From contig JAZQDV010000008.1 in assembly GCA_045546975.1 (NCBI GenBank), forward strand, positions 62,001 to 126,000: a DNA stretch of 64,000 nt. Reading direction: 5' to 3'. Position numbers and translations under genes: made by a program. Positions 48,510-57,346 of the stretch are shown here, in pieces (within the stretch, counting starts at the first letter, position 1; every line of letters starts with the position of its first letter). The notes below the pieces were generated by a model that was not told the origin of the DNA, did no database searches, and saw only the letters and a program-made list of their open reading frames with translations. This DNA comes from SIG480 sp045546975. GTDB lineage: Bacteria > Bacillota > Clostridia > Oscillospirales > JAAYXM01.

Positions 48510-49235
48510 TTACTGTACCCCCTTTTTCTTGTTCTTGAGAGCACGTTTTCCGGAAGCGGTCTTTCCTGCAATCTTGAATGCAGGGATTACACCGATAATC
48601 GGGAGGTCAAAGTTCTCAACAAGAGTAAATTCATCCTTGACGCGTGTGTCAAATACCTGGATGAGCAAGATAATGAATACTGAAAGCATTGCGCCAAGGA
48701 GAGCACCGAGAACTGTGTTCTTCGGGATGTTTGGCGATGATGGAGAAAGCGGAAGCGTTGCATAGTCGATAACTGAAACTGCACCGGCGTTCATAACGCG
48801 CTTGATTTCACCCGGAGCAACCTTGAGGATTGTATCAGCGATAATCTGCGCCTCCCTGGGGTTTGAGTGGGTGACGGAAATACGGAAAATTTCGGTGTTT
48901 GAAACGGATGTTGCCGAAATCATCTTCTTTATCTGGCTTGAGGTATATGAAAGACCCGACTGCTCTGCAACCTTATCAAGAACCGTACGGCTGTTGAGGA
49001 TAACAACGCAGGTATCAAGAATCTCACGGGAAACCGCAACGTCACTCGTTGTAACGATAGACGACTTTCTCTCTGCCATGTTTGAAACGTAGAGAAGCGT
49101 CTGTGAAGTATACATCGGTGTTACAAAGAGCACGTTAGTCATAAAAAACAACACGCCACTAAGCACCGTAGCCGTTATGATAATCCATATCTTCGATATC
49201 AGGACGCTTATCGTCTTTTTGAGATCAAGTTCCAT
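48510..49235 (-). CDS. Wzz/CpsC-type chain-length determinant and kinase activator
   Basis: A 241-residue membrane protein with two transmembrane helices (about 15-35 and 178-198) flanking an extracellular coiled domain, and a short cytoplasmic tail that activates the BY-kinase. SVTHSNPREAQIIAD and LPLSPSSPNIPKN before the second helix are typical of the family. GGAGAG supports the start, and a candidate promoter lies at 49272-49301. The stop is adjacent to the kinase start. Confidence 0.92.
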   Translation of the reverse strand: MELDLKKTISVLISKIWIIITATVLSGVLFFMTNVLFVTPMYTSQTLLYVSNMAERKSSIVTTSDVAVSREILDTCVVILNSRTVLDKVAEQSGLSYTSSQIKKMISATSVSNTEIFRISVTHSNPREAQIIADTILKVAPGEIKRVMNAGAVSVIDYATLPLSPSSPNIPKNTVLGALLGAMLSVFIILLIQVFDTRVKDEFTLVENFDLPIIGVIPAFKIAGKTASGKRALKNKKKGVQ

Positions 49236-49271
49236 TTATCTCTCTCCTTTTGCGCTTGAAGTGTATTTATT

Positions 49272-49301
49272 AGTATACCACATTTTTTCTCTGAAAAGCA
49301 A
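49272..49301 (-). promoter_or_regulatory. Candidate promoter of the Wzz-kinase-phosphatase-SLH genes
   Basis: Read on the minus strand: TTGCTT, an 18-bp spacer and TATACT preceded by TGG (extended -10), directly after the epimerase stop. Confidence 0.5.
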
Positions 49302-49303
49302 TA

Positions 49304-51196
49304 CTAATTGCTAATTTCCGCGTGCTCAAGGAAGCCTTCTATATTGCTTCCCTGTTCGACGCTTTTTTCAAAATCTATCGATATCATATCAAAGAGCGCC
49401 TCACGGATTTTTTCTTCACCGCAATCACTTGCAAGAAGGTCTGAAAGCTTTGAGAGGTCAGCATCTACCTTTTCGGTGACGGGCTCGGTCTGCATAATAA
49501 AGATTTTGTCGTTGTCGGTCTTTGAAACCTTTTCGGTATCAAGCCTTATTTCTTCAAACATCTTCTCTCCGGGACGGAGGCCTGTAAACTCGATTTCGAT
49601 ATCCTCATGTAGCCTTAATCCTGCAAGGGAAATCATATTGCAGGCAAGTTCGTAAATACTTACGGGCTCGCCCATATCGAGCACGAAAATCTCGCCCTTC
49701 TTTGCGGAAACGCCTGCGCTTAAAACAAGCGATACCGCCTCGGGAATCGTCATGAAGTAGCGGATAATATTTCTGTGGGTGACCGTAACCGGTCCGCCTT
49801 CTTCAATCTGCTTTCTGAAAATCGGAATGACGCTTCCGTTTGAGCCGAGCACGTTTCCAAATCTTACGGCGGAAAGCTCACAGCCACGGCCATTGTATCT
49901 CTGGACAACAAGCTCTGCCGCGCGCTTTGTTGCACCCATTACGTTCGTCGGGTTAACCGCCTTGTCGGTGGAAATAAAAACAAATCGCTCGGTGCCGTTT
50001 TCTATACAACACTCAACTGTGTTTTTTGTGCCAAAGACGTTGTTTTTTATCGCTTCAAAAGGGTTGTCCTCCATAAGCGGAACGTGTTTGTGCGCTGCGG
50101 CGTGGAAAACAACATCAAACTTATGGCGACGGAAGAGATATGTCATCCTTGCCTTGTCGCGGACACTGCCCACACGCACAGCAAAGCGCGATTCGTCATA
50201 CTTTGTGAGAAGGTCATTGCGGAGGAAGAAAAGTCCGTTCTCGTTTATATCCATAATAACAAGGAACTTACAGCCATACTCAAGCACCTGACGGCAAATT
50301 TCAGAACCGATACTGCCCGCGCCACCTGTTACAAGCACTGTTTTTCCCTTTATGTAATCAGCAACGATGTTCATATCGGTCTTTATGGAGTCGCGGAAAA
50401 GAAGATCCTCGATGGAAAGGTTTTTGAGTGACTTTTTAGCGCCCGACATATAGTCGTTGAAGTCAACAAGGCTTCCGAACGTCTTTATCGGAAGATTGCA
50501 TGCCTTACACTTATCAAAAATTGTGTTGAGCTCACGCGCGGATGCCGAGGGGATTGCAATTATAATCTCTTCCGCTTTCGTTTCCTTTGCGATTCGGGCA
50601 ATGTCTGAAATTTTACCCATAACGCGAACGCCCGAAAGCGTCATACCGCGCTTTGAGGGGTTATCATCACAAAGAGCAACGGGATAGCTTGTCATATTCG
50701 AGCTTGTCAGAAGGAGCTGGATAAGTGAGCTTCCTGCATTGCCTGCGCCGACAATAATGGCTCGCTTTGCATCTGCTTTTTGCTTTGAGTCCTGGGAGTT
50801 GCGAATCTTTACACCGTATTCAATGTATCTCATAACAACCGTAAATATAAAAAACGATACGGTAAAGATAAGCGAAATGCTGAGCGATATCGGGAAATTA
50901 AAAATCTTATGCGCGATGTATGTAAAGATAATTGCCAGAACGCTTGAAGCGCTCTTTACGAAAATATCCCTGACAGAAAGAACTCCCGGCATTGCATTGT
51001 ATCTTCCGAGAAGCAGACCGAATACTATCGTCAGGACGGGCAGAGTGATAAAAAATGCAGGACTTGCAAATTCAAAGTAGCCCACCATCTCCGAAAAGCG
51101 CATGTCAAAGCGCAAAAATACAGCAAAAAAGAGCGCAAGAGCTGCGCACAGTATATCGCTGAGTATGTGTCTGAAGTTGTGAGTATTCAGGCGCAT
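49304..51196 (-). CDS. FlaA1/CapD/EpsC-type nucleotide-sugar 4,6-dehydratase
   Basis: A 630-residue membrane-bound enzyme with four N-terminal transmembrane helices (about 10-130), a first Rossmann-like domain with GAGNAGSS and a catalytic domain with VTGGAGSIGSEICRQ. The active site reads STDKAVNPTNVMGATKR: Met replaces the usual Tyr, as in PglF/WbpM-type UDP-GlcNAc 4,6-dehydratases. It makes an activated deoxy-sugar for surface polysaccharide. The frame is open to 51220, but ATG 51196 has GGAGG ten bases upstream. Confidence 0.93.
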   Translation of the reverse strand: MRLNTHNFRHILSDILCAALALFFAVFLRFDMRFSEMVGYFEFASPAFFITLPVLTIVFGLLLGRYNAMPGVLSVRDIFVKSASSVLAIIFTYIAHKIFNFPISLSISLIFTVSFFIFTVVMRYIEYGVKIRNSQDSKQKADAKRAIIVGAGNAGSSLIQLLLTSSNMTSYPVALCDDNPSKRGMTLSGVRVMGKISDIARIAKETKAEEIIIAIPSASARELNTIFDKCKACNLPIKTFGSLVDFNDYMSGAKKSLKNLSIEDLLFRDSIKTDMNIVADYIKGKTVLVTGGAGSIGSEICRQVLEYGCKFLVIMDINENGLFFLRNDLLTKYDESRFAVRVGSVRDKARMTYLFRRHKFDVVFHAAAHKHVPLMEDNPFEAIKNNVFGTKNTVECCIENGTERFVFISTDKAVNPTNVMGATKRAAELVVQRYNGRGCELSAVRFGNVLGSNGSVIPIFRKQIEEGGPVTVTHRNIIRYFMTIPEAVSLVLSAGVSAKKGEIFVLDMGEPVSIYELACNMISLAGLRLHEDIEIEFTGLRPGEKMFEEIRLDTEKVSKTDNDKIFIMQTEPVTEKVDADLSKLSDLLASDCGEEKIREALFDMISIDFEKSVEQGSNIEGFLEHAEISN

Positions 51197-51235
51197 TGAC
51201 GGTTTTCCTCCAAAAAACATAATTCTTGTAATACT

Positions 51236-51264
51236 ATTTTAACACAATTAAATACTTTTGTAAA
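51236..51264 (-). promoter_or_regulatory. Candidate promoter of the CapD-like gene
   Basis: Read on the minus strand: TTTACA, a 17-bp spacer, TAAAAT, just after the dnaJ terminator. Confidence 0.6.
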
Positions 51265-51265
51265 G

Positions 51266-51305
51266 AAAAAACGTCTGGAAAAACTATGTTTTTCAGACGT
51301 TTTTA
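51266..51305 (-). terminator. Terminator of dnaJ
   Basis: A long stem (AAAAACGTCTG and its complement, with a second A/T-rich part separated by one bulge) ending in a T6 run on the minus strand. Confidence 0.85.
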
Positions 51306-51308
51306 TCC

Positions 51309-52454
51309 TTATTTTCTTTTCAGTTTTTCAAAAAAGCTCTTGCGCTCGGAATATTCGCTCTCTCCAACAGATTTTGAGAACTCCGAAAGTAAGTCCTTCT
51401 GCTTCTGGTTGAGGTTCTTTGGCACCTCGATGTTCACGCGCACGAACTGGTCTCCACGGCGTGACGAATGAAGCACGGGCACACCCTTTCCGCGAAGACG
51501 GAACACCGTTCCCGTCTGCGTTCCCTCGGGCACTGTATATTTTACCTTGCCGTCGAGGGTCGGAACTTCTATCTCGGCGCCGAGCACCGCCTGTGTAAAC
51601 GTAATCGGCACATCGCACATAATGGACGTTCCGTCACGGGTGAGAATATGGTGCGGGCGTACAGAAACCGTGATAAGAACATCACCGTTCGGTCCGCCGT
51701 TTCTTCCTGCATGACCCTCGCCGCGAAGGGAAACGGTCTGTCCCTCATCAATTCCCGCAGGGATATTGACGGAAAGTTTTTTAGATATACGTTCGTTGCC
51801 CGTGCCACCGCATTTTGAACACGGTGTCTTTATAATCTTTCCCTTGCCGTGACACGTCGGGCACACGCTCTGAGTGGACATCGTTCCAAGCGGAGTTCTT
51901 CTCGTTGTCCTTACAGAACCCGTACCGTGACACGTTGCGCAGGTCTCGGCACTTGTGCCTTTTTCTGCACCCGAGCCACCGCACGAAGAGCATTTTTCCG
52001 TTCTTGTTACGTTTATCTCCTTTGTGCAACCAAACGCCGCTTCTTCAAAGGTGAGAACAAGCCTCTGTCTTATACTTTCGCCTCTCTGGGGTGCGTTCTG
52101 GCGCGATGCTGTACCTCCGCCAAAGCCACCGCCAAAGAACGAGCCGAATATATCACCGATGTCAAAGTCCTCAAAGCCAAATCCGCCGCCGTAGCCTCCG
52201 CCATAACCGCCCGCACCGAAGTTCGGGTCTACACCCGCGTGACCGAACTGGTCATACTTCTGGCGTTTGGAAGAATCGGAAAGAACCTCGTACGCCTCAT
52301 TGACTTCCTTGAACTTTTCTTCAGCTTCTTTATTGTCTTTATTGAAGTCGGGATGGTACTTTTTTGCAAGCTTTCGGTAAGCTGATTTAAGCTCACTGTC
52401 CGTCGCAGTTTTTGATACCCCCAAAACTTCATAATAATCTCTTTTTTCTGCCAT
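51309..52454 (-). CDS. dnaJ: Chaperone DnaJ
   Basis: A 381-residue type I J-protein that brings substrates to DnaK and stimulates its ATPase. It has the J domain with the HPD motif (KYHPDFNKD), a Gly/Phe-rich linker (about 75-115), four CxxCxGxG zinc repeats (CSSCGGSG, CATCHGTG, CPTCHGKG, CSKCGGTG) and two substrate-binding beta domains. GGAGG lies before the ATG. A hairpin and a repeat copy separate it from dnaK. Confidence 0.97.
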   Translation of the reverse strand: MAEKRDYYEVLGVSKTATDSELKSAYRKLAKKYHPDFNKDNKEAEEKFKEVNEAYEVLSDSSKRQKYDQFGHAGVDPNFGAGGYGGGYGGGFGFEDFDIGDIFGSFFGGGFGGGTASRQNAPQRGESIRQRLVLTFEEAAFGCTKEINVTRTEKCSSCGGSGAEKGTSAETCATCHGTGSVRTTRRTPLGTMSTQSVCPTCHGKGKIIKTPCSKCGGTGNERISKKLSVNIPAGIDEGQTVSLRGEGHAGRNGGPNGDVLITVSVRPHHILTRDGTSIMCDVPITFTQAVLGAEIEVPTLDGKVKYTVPEGTQTGTVFRLRGKGVPVLHSSRRGDQFVRVNIEVPKNLNQKQKDLLSEFSKSVGESEYSERKSFFEKLKRK

Positions 52455-52491
52455 AACATCCTCCGGGAACTGCAGAATTTATTATATTTTC

Positions 52492-52517
52492 GCATTATGC
52501 ATTTTGCACTCTGCATT
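52492..52517. repeat. Copy of the GCATTATGCA-type dispersed repeat in the dnaK-dnaJ spacer
   Basis: A run of alternating TGCAT-like words ending CTGCATT. It closely matches the complement of 54394-54427 in the grpE-dnaK spacer. Confidence 0.6.
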
Positions 52518-52544
52518 AAAATTGCCGCATTCAGCGGCAATTTT
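52518..52544 (-). terminator. Hairpin between dnaK and dnaJ
   Basis: An 11-bp perfect stem (AAAATTGCCGC / GCGGCAATTTT) with a five-base loop and TTTTAAT after it on the minus strand. It may lower dnaJ expression relative to dnaK, or stabilise the dnaK message. Confidence 0.65.
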
Positions 52545-52546
52545 TA

Positions 52547-54373
52547 TTAGTCTACCTGTGTGTAGTCCGCATCAACGACGTTGTCGTCGTTCGGAGCACC
52601 TGCACCTGCATCTGTACCCTGAGCCTGAGCCTGTGCCTCTGCTGCCTGCTTGTAGAGCTTTTCGGAAATCTCATAGAACTTCTTTGTGAGGGCCTCTGTC
52701 TGTGTCTTGATGGCCTCAGTATCCGTACCTTTGAGAGTCTCCTTGAGTTTTTCAAGCTCTGCGTTTACGCCTGCTTTTTCCTCTTCAGTTACCTTGTCAC
52801 CGAGGTCAGCAAGTGTCTTTTCTGTCTGGTAGACCATCTGGTCTGCGTTGTTTCTTACGTCTACCTCTTCACGGCGCTTTTTGTCCTCTTCGGAGAACTG
52901 CTCTGCTTCCTTTATTGCCTTATCAATATCCTCTTTTGAGAGGTTTGTTGAAGAAGTAATTGTGATGTTCTGCTCCTTACCTGTGCCGAGGTCCTTTGCC
53001 TTTACGTTTACAATACCGTCAGCATCGATGTCAAAGGAAACCTCAATCTGCGGAACTCCACGCGGAGCTGCAGCGATTCCGTCAAGGTGGAAGCGGCCGA
53101 GAGTCTTGTTATATGCTGCCATTTCGCGCTCGCCCTGGAGAACGTGTACCTCAACGGAGGTCTGGTTGTCAGCAGCGGTTGAGAATATCTGGCTCTTGTT
53201 TGTCGGGATTGTTGTGTTTCTCTCAATGAGCTTTGTGAAAACGCCGCCCATTGTCTCGATACCGAGAGAGAGGGGAGTAACGTCGAGGAGAAGGATATCC
53301 TTTACGTCTCCTGCAAGAACGCCACCCTGGATAGCTGCGCCCATTGCGACACACTCGTCAGGGTTGATGCCCTTGAACGGTTCTTTGCCTGTGTAGTTCT
53401 TAACTGCATCGGAAACTGCGGGGATACGTGTTGAACCGCCGACGAGGAGCACCTTTGAAAGGTCGCTGGGTGAGAGATTTGCGTCGCTCATTGCCTGACG
53501 AACAGGTACCATTGTGCTGTCGACAAGGTCTGCGGTAAGCTCGTTGAACTTTGCTCTTGTAAGCGTGAGCTCGAGGTGCTTCGGGCCTGTTGCGTCTGCT
53601 GTGATATACGGAAGGCTGATGTTTGTGCTCATAACGCCCGAGAGCTCAATCTTTGCCTTTTCTGCCGCCTCGCGAATTCTCTGCATTGCCATCTTGTCGC
53701 CTGCGATGTCAACGCCCTGGTCCTTCTTAAACTCTGCTACCATCCACTTTGCAACGCGGTCGTCAAAGTCGTCACCGCCGAGACGGTTGTTACCTGCAGT
53801 TGCAAGAACCTCTACAACACCGTCGCCGATTTCAAGGATAGAAACGTCGAATGTGCCGCCGCCGAGGTCGTAAATCATAATCTTCTGGTCTGATTCCTTA
53901 TCAAGACCGTATGCAAGAGCTGCAGCTGTCGGCTCGTTTACTATACGGAGAACCTCAAGACCTGCAATCTTGCCTGCGTCCTTTGTTGCCTGACGCTGGC
54001 TGTCTGTGAAGTATGCGGGAACGGTGATAACCGCCTGGGTTACCTTTGAACCGAGGAAGGACTCAGCATCCGCCTTGAGCTTCTGGAGAACCATTGCGGA
54101 AATCTCCTGCGGTGAGTATGCCTTGCCGTCGATGTTTACCTTATAGTCAGAGCCCATCTCACGCTTGATTGATGAGATTGTGCGGTCGGGGTTTGTAACA
54201 GCCTGACGCTTTGCTACCTGACCTATGATTCTCTCGCCGTCTTTTGAAAAAGCAACGACGGACGGGGTTGTTCTTGCACCCTCAGCGTTTACGAGAACGG
54301 TGGGTTCGCCACCCTCCATAACTGCAACGCATGAATTTGTTGTACCTAAGTCAATACCAATGATTTTAGACAT
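52547..54373 (-). CDS. dnaK: Chaperone DnaK (Hsp70)
   Basis: A 608-residue Hsp70. The ATPase domain starts IGIDLGTTNSCVAVMEGG and contains IYDLGGGTFDVSIL and LLVGGSTRIPAV. The substrate domain begins after the linker VKDILLLDVTPLSLGIE (about 370-386). The C-terminus has Gln/Ala-rich repeats and ends in an acidic tail, as in other clostridial DnaK proteins. AGAAGGAG precedes the ATG. It is in the HrcA-controlled operon. Confidence 0.98.
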   Translation of the reverse strand: MSKIIGIDLGTTNSCVAVMEGGEPTVLVNAEGARTTPSVVAFSKDGERIIGQVAKRQAVTNPDRTISSIKREMGSDYKVNIDGKAYSPQEISAMVLQKLKADAESFLGSKVTQAVITVPAYFTDSQRQATKDAGKIAGLEVLRIVNEPTAAALAYGLDKESDQKIMIYDLGGGTFDVSILEIGDGVVEVLATAGNNRLGGDDFDDRVAKWMVAEFKKDQGVDIAGDKMAMQRIREAAEKAKIELSGVMSTNISLPYITADATGPKHLELTLTRAKFNELTADLVDSTMVPVRQAMSDANLSPSDLSKVLLVGGSTRIPAVSDAVKNYTGKEPFKGINPDECVAMGAAIQGGVLAGDVKDILLLDVTPLSLGIETMGGVFTKLIERNTTIPTNKSQIFSTAADNQTSVEVHVLQGEREMAAYNKTLGRFHLDGIAAAPRGVPQIEVSFDIDADGIVNVKAKDLGTGKEQNITITSSTNLSKEDIDKAIKEAEQFSEEDKKRREEVDVRNNADQMVYQTEKTLADLGDKVTEEEKAGVNAELEKLKETLKGTDTEAIKTQTEALTKKFYEISEKLYKQAAEAQAQAQGTDAGAGAPNDDNVVDADYTQVD

Positions 54374-54393
54374 AATTTTTCTCCTTCTTTTAT

Positions 54394-54512
54394 AATGCAG
54401 AATGCAAAGTGCATAATGCAGAATTTTGGTGAAACCGCATTGCGGTTTCGATTAAACTTACATATTTGTCTGCAGAACCGAATTTTGCATTTTGAATTCT
54501 GAATTCTGCATT
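54394..54512. repeat. MITE-like inverted-repeat element in the grpE-dnaK spacer
   Basis: The left arm 54394-54427 (AATGCAGAATGCAAAGTGCA and further) and the right arm 54481-54512 (ending GAATTCTGCATT) form imperfect terminal inverted repeats. They enclose a centre of about 50 bases with an 8-bp hairpin (GAAACCGC / GCGGTTTC, 54431-54449). No coding content. The arm is repeated at 52492-52517. Confidence 0.55.
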
Positions 54513-54522
54513 GTCGCAAATT

Positions 54523-55056
54523 TTAATTTGCGACCTTTACCATTGCGGGACGTATTACACGCTCGCCGCACTTCATACCCTTCTGGAACACCTCTGAAAC
54601 GGTATTCTCACCAAAGTTCTCGTTTTCCTCGTGCATAACTGCGTTGTGGAAGTTGGGGTCAAAACTCTCGCCGACAGGTGAGATAATCTCAACCTTGAGC
54701 TTTTCAAGAATATCGCAAAAGCCTGCGAAAATGAGTTCGACTCCCTTTTTATAATTCTCGTCAGTCGTCTCGTTTCCAACGGCGCGCTCAAGATTATCGT
54801 AAACCGAGAGGAATGTGCCGATTGTCGCGGACGCTGCATCGCCGTAAAGCGTTTCCCTTTCCTTTGCCGTACGTTTTCTGAAATTGTCATACTCTGCGGC
54901 AAGGCGAAGGTATTTGTCATTGAGCTCCTTTATTTCAAGCTCTTTCTTTTCAAGCTCTGAAAGCTCCGTGGCTTTTTCTTCCTCGACTGCCGTTTCCTTT
55001 ACCTCTTCCGCCGCGGTCTCTTTTGCCGCATTGTCTTTCTTTTCTGCCATGTCCAA
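54523..55056 (-). CDS. grpE: Nucleotide exchange factor GrpE
   Basis: A 177-residue protein that releases ADP from DnaK. It has an acidic, Glu/Ala-rich N-terminal region (about 1-45), a long coiled coil (LELEKKELEIKELND-like) with DNFRKRTAKERE, and the C-terminal beta domain with DPNFHNAVMHEENE and GERVIRPAMVKVAN. A TTG at 55056 has AGGAGG six bases upstream; an ATG two codons later (55050) is the alternative. A 10-bp inverted repeat (54513-54534) spans its stop codon. Confidence 0.96.
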   Translation of the reverse strand: MDMAEKKDNAAKETAAEEVKETAVEEEKATELSELEKKELEIKELNDKYLRLAAEYDNFRKRTAKERETLYGDAASATIGTFLSVYDNLERAVGNETTDENYKKGVELIFAGFCDILEKLKVEIISPVGESFDPNFHNAVMHEENENFGENTVSEVFQKGMKCGERVIRPAMVKVAN

Positions 55057-55067
55057 GGACTTCCTCC

Positions 55068-56120
55068 TTATATATCGTTAAAGAACGAATCTTTTAATAA
55101 CTTGTTAAAGCCTGCTATGAAGTAGTTTAAGTTTGCCGCGACCTTTGCATAATCCATACGTCTCGGACCGACAATGCCGATTGCACCCTTTCTGTTTTTG
55201 CCAAGGTCATACGTACCGTAGACTATTCCCGCGTCGCGCAGCGGCTCGTCGCTGTTTTCCGTACCGATTGAGAAGTGTATCTGCTCAGGGTCCTCTGCTG
55301 CGAGGTGTTCTTTTGCGTGGCGGATAACCCCTTCCTTATCGGTAAGGTAATTGAGAAGCTCACGCGCCTTTTCGGGGTCGCGGTACTCAGGATGATTCAG
55401 GATTCTTGAAATGCCGTCGACATAAACGTCTCCGCTGAGGTTTTCGCAGAGCACCTCACCGGCAAAGTCGCACACCTCACCGATAAGCTCCGAAAGTCCT
55501 CCCGCCGCATAAGCCGCGCGCTTTATGAGTGAAATCGGTATTTCATCGGGCGTGAGGTTTGTAAAGTTTTCATTGAGCAGCTTTACAACAACTGCGATTT
55601 CCTCTTCCGTCGGAGAGACATTGAGCTTTATTCTCTTGTTGCGGACACTTCCTGAGTTCGTGACAATAACCGCGATTGCAGTCTGACGGTCTATGAGGAA
55701 AACGTCAAACTTCTTCACCGTTTCGGATGTGGTTTCCGGCATTACCATATAAGTAGTATAATTCGTAAGGTGAGAAACCATTCTTCCAAACTCGCGTACC
55801 ATACGCTCAAGCTCACGCATCTGGGTTTTGAGCGCGACGTTTATCGCCTCCGTCTCTGTTGTCGTAAGCGCGTAGTTCTGCATAAGCTCGTTTACGTAAA
55901 GGCGATATCCCGCAGTAGAGGGGATTCGTCCTGCAGATACGTGCGGTTGCTCGAGGTATCCAAGCTCCTCAAGCTCTGACATTTCGTTTCTGATAGTTGC
56001 CGGCGAAACATCAAGCCGCCCACGTGACGCAATAATCTTTGACCCGACAGGCTCTGCGTTTTCGATATACTCGTCTATAACAGCCTTGAGTATTCTCTTT
56101 TTTCTGTCGCTTAAGCTCAA
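55068..56120 (-). CDS. hrcA: Heat-shock repressor HrcA
   Basis: A 350-residue repressor that binds CIRCE elements and is refolded by GroEL. It has the N-terminal winged helix (SDRKKRILKAVIDEYIENAEPVGSK) and a central GAF-like domain. The start is TTG at 56120, seven bases after GGAGG. The longest frame begins at 56150, but that ATG lies inside the CIRCE operator, downstream of the promoter, and cannot be the start. It heads the hrcA-grpE-dnaK-dnaJ operon. Confidence 0.95.
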   Translation of the reverse strand: MSLSDRKKRILKAVIDEYIENAEPVGSKIIASRGRLDVSPATIRNEMSELEELGYLEQPHVSAGRIPSTAGYRLYVNELMQNYALTTTETEAINVALKTQMRELERMVREFGRMVSHLTNYTTYMVMPETTSETVKKFDVFLIDRQTAIAVIVTNSGSVRNKRIKLNVSPTEEEIAVVVKLLNENFTNLTPDEIPISLIKRAAYAAGGLSELIGEVCDFAGEVLCENLSGDVYVDGISRILNHPEYRDPEKARELLNYLTDKEGVIRHAKEHLAAEDPEQIHFSIGTENSDEPLRDAGIVYGTYDLGKNRKGAIGIVGPRRMDYAKVAANLNYFIAGFNKLLKDSFFNDI

Positions 56121-56143
56121 GCTCTCACCTCCGAGGTTTTCGT

Positions 56144-56170
56144 TTAGCACTCAACACTCCCGAGTGCTAA
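56144..56170. promoter_or_regulatory. CIRCE operator of the hrcA operon
   Basis: A perfect TTAGCACTC-N9-GAGTGCTAA inverted repeat, the binding site of HrcA, located around the transcription start of the operon. Confidence 0.98.
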
Positions 56171-56175
56171 TTTAT

Positions 56176-56203
56176 ATTTTACTCATTTTTTATTTGTTGT
56201 CAA
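56176..56203 (-). promoter_or_regulatory. Promoter of the hrcA operon
   Basis: Read on the minus strand: perfect TTGACA, a 16-bp spacer, TAAAAT, directly followed by CIRCE. Confidence 0.75.
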
Positions 56204-56309
56204 TACACTTTTTTGAAAAAATAACAGTTTTTTAATATTTAGAGCTGTTGTAGGGTGTTTTTTCGTCAAAAATCTGTTTATTTCAAACCTTCGGTTATGT
56301 AAATTTTTG

Positions 56310-56360
56310 GGTCGGTTTTTAGCACTCGTGGGGTCGGTTTGTTAAAAAACACGGTCGGTT
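56310..56360. repeat. Three phased GGTCGGTT direct repeats and a degenerate CIRCE
   Basis: GGTCGGTT starts at 56310, 56332 and 56353, spaced by 22 and 21 bp (about two helical turns). Between the first two lies TTAGCACTC (56319-56327), an exact CIRCE half-site, with a partner half matching 6 of 9 positions at the right distance (56337-56345). The rest of 56204-56442 is AT-rich with nothing else I can name. Confidence 0.45.
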
Positions 56361-56442
56361 AACCAAAATTTGGGTGCGGTCACACCTCTTTTCGTGCAAA
56401 TTTTGATTTTTCTCGGTCTTTGGGGAAAGTTTGCATTTGTTC

Positions 56443-56471
56443 TTGATAAATTTTGGGGTATGTTGTATAAT
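56443..56471 (+). promoter_or_regulatory. Promoter of the vitamin B6 kinase operon
   Basis: TTGATA, a 17-bp spacer and a perfect TATAAT. Confidence 0.75.
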
Positions 56472-56500
56472 TAGCACGTAAAAAACGGAGGTGAAGGCAA

Positions 56501-57334
56501 ATGGCGTGTCACGAGCTTAAAAATTGCGCAGTTATAAATGACTTATCCGGCTTTGGCAGATGTGCGCTTAATATTTCCATGCCTGTTATGAGCGCGCTCG
56601 GTGTCCGCACGCTTCCTGCACCCACCGCCGTACTTTCAAACCACACAGGTTTTTCGGAGTACTACTTTTCCGACCTCACAGACGGTATGAGTGAGTATTT
56701 TTCAGCGTGGAAAAAGCTCGGTCTTACCTTTGACGGTATATATACGGGCTTTCTCGGCAGTGAGCGCCAGGTGGAAATCATCTCTTCATTTATAAAAGAA
56801 GCGAAAAGGGGAGGGACCCTCCTTTTTGTCGACCCCGTTATGGGCGACGGAGGAAGCCTCTATACTACATACACAGAATCTTTGGTTTTGCGTATGCGCT
56901 CGCTTATCTCGGGTGCGGACGTCATAACCCCGAATCTGACCGAGGCGTGTTTTTTGGCAGACGTTCCGTATGCGGACATGGAAAACGCAACGGACAGTGA
57001 GTTGTTGTCCCTTGCGCGTAAGCTCTGCTCCCTCGGTGCAAAGCGCGCAGTCATCACGGGTATCCGTCGCGGCGCGAAGGTTTGCAATTATGTCTGTGAC
57101 TCTCTTCTCGGCAAAACCTTTATCGTCTCTTCAAAATATGTAGGCGGTGAGTTTTGCGGCGCAGGTGATATCTTCACCTCACTTATCGCAGGATATATGT
57201 TAAAGGGTAAATCCTTTAAGTCGGCAATTTCCCGCGCATCAAAATTTTTATCGCGCGCGGCACGGCTTTCGCTCGAGCTTCACGTTTCACCGACTGACGG
57301 AATAGCCTTTGAACCGATTCTAAATAAAATATAG
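56501..57334 (+). CDS. pdxK: Pyridoxal/pyridoxamine kinase, PdxY/PdxK-type
   Basis: A 277-residue ribokinase-family enzyme phosphorylating vitamin B6 forms to the coenzyme level. It has DLSGFGRCALNISMP at the N-terminus, VDPVMGDGG in the middle and the catalytic GAGD in GGEFCGAGDIF. ACGGAGGTGA precedes the ATG. An ECF transporter substrate component follows after 12 bp, so uptake and trapping of B6 are coupled. Hydroxymethylpyrimidine kinases look similar, but the sequence resembles the B6 kinase group more. Confidence 0.9.
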   Translation: MACHELKNCAVINDLSGFGRCALNISMPVMSALGVRTLPAPTAVLSNHTGFSEYYFSDLTDGMSEYFSAWKKLGLTFDGIYTGFLGSERQVEIISSFIKEAKRGGTLLFVDPVMGDGGSLYTTYTESLVLRMRSLISGADVITPNLTEACFLADVPYADMENATDSELLSLARKLCSLGAKRAVITGIRRGAKVCNYVCDSLLGKTFIVSSKYVGGEFCGAGDIFTSLIAGYMLKGKSFKSAISRASKFLSRAARLSLELHVSPTDGIAFEPILNKI

Positions 57335-57346
57335 GAGGCATTCATT

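Noticed and set aside
56121..56150. Upstream ATG start for hrcA at 56150
   Set aside because: The ATG is inside the CIRCE operator; TTG 56120 has GGAGG seven bases upstream.
56171..56500. A riboswitch upstream of the B6 kinase gene
   Set aside because: The promoter at 56443-56471 leaves a leader of only about 25 bases, too short for a riboswitch.
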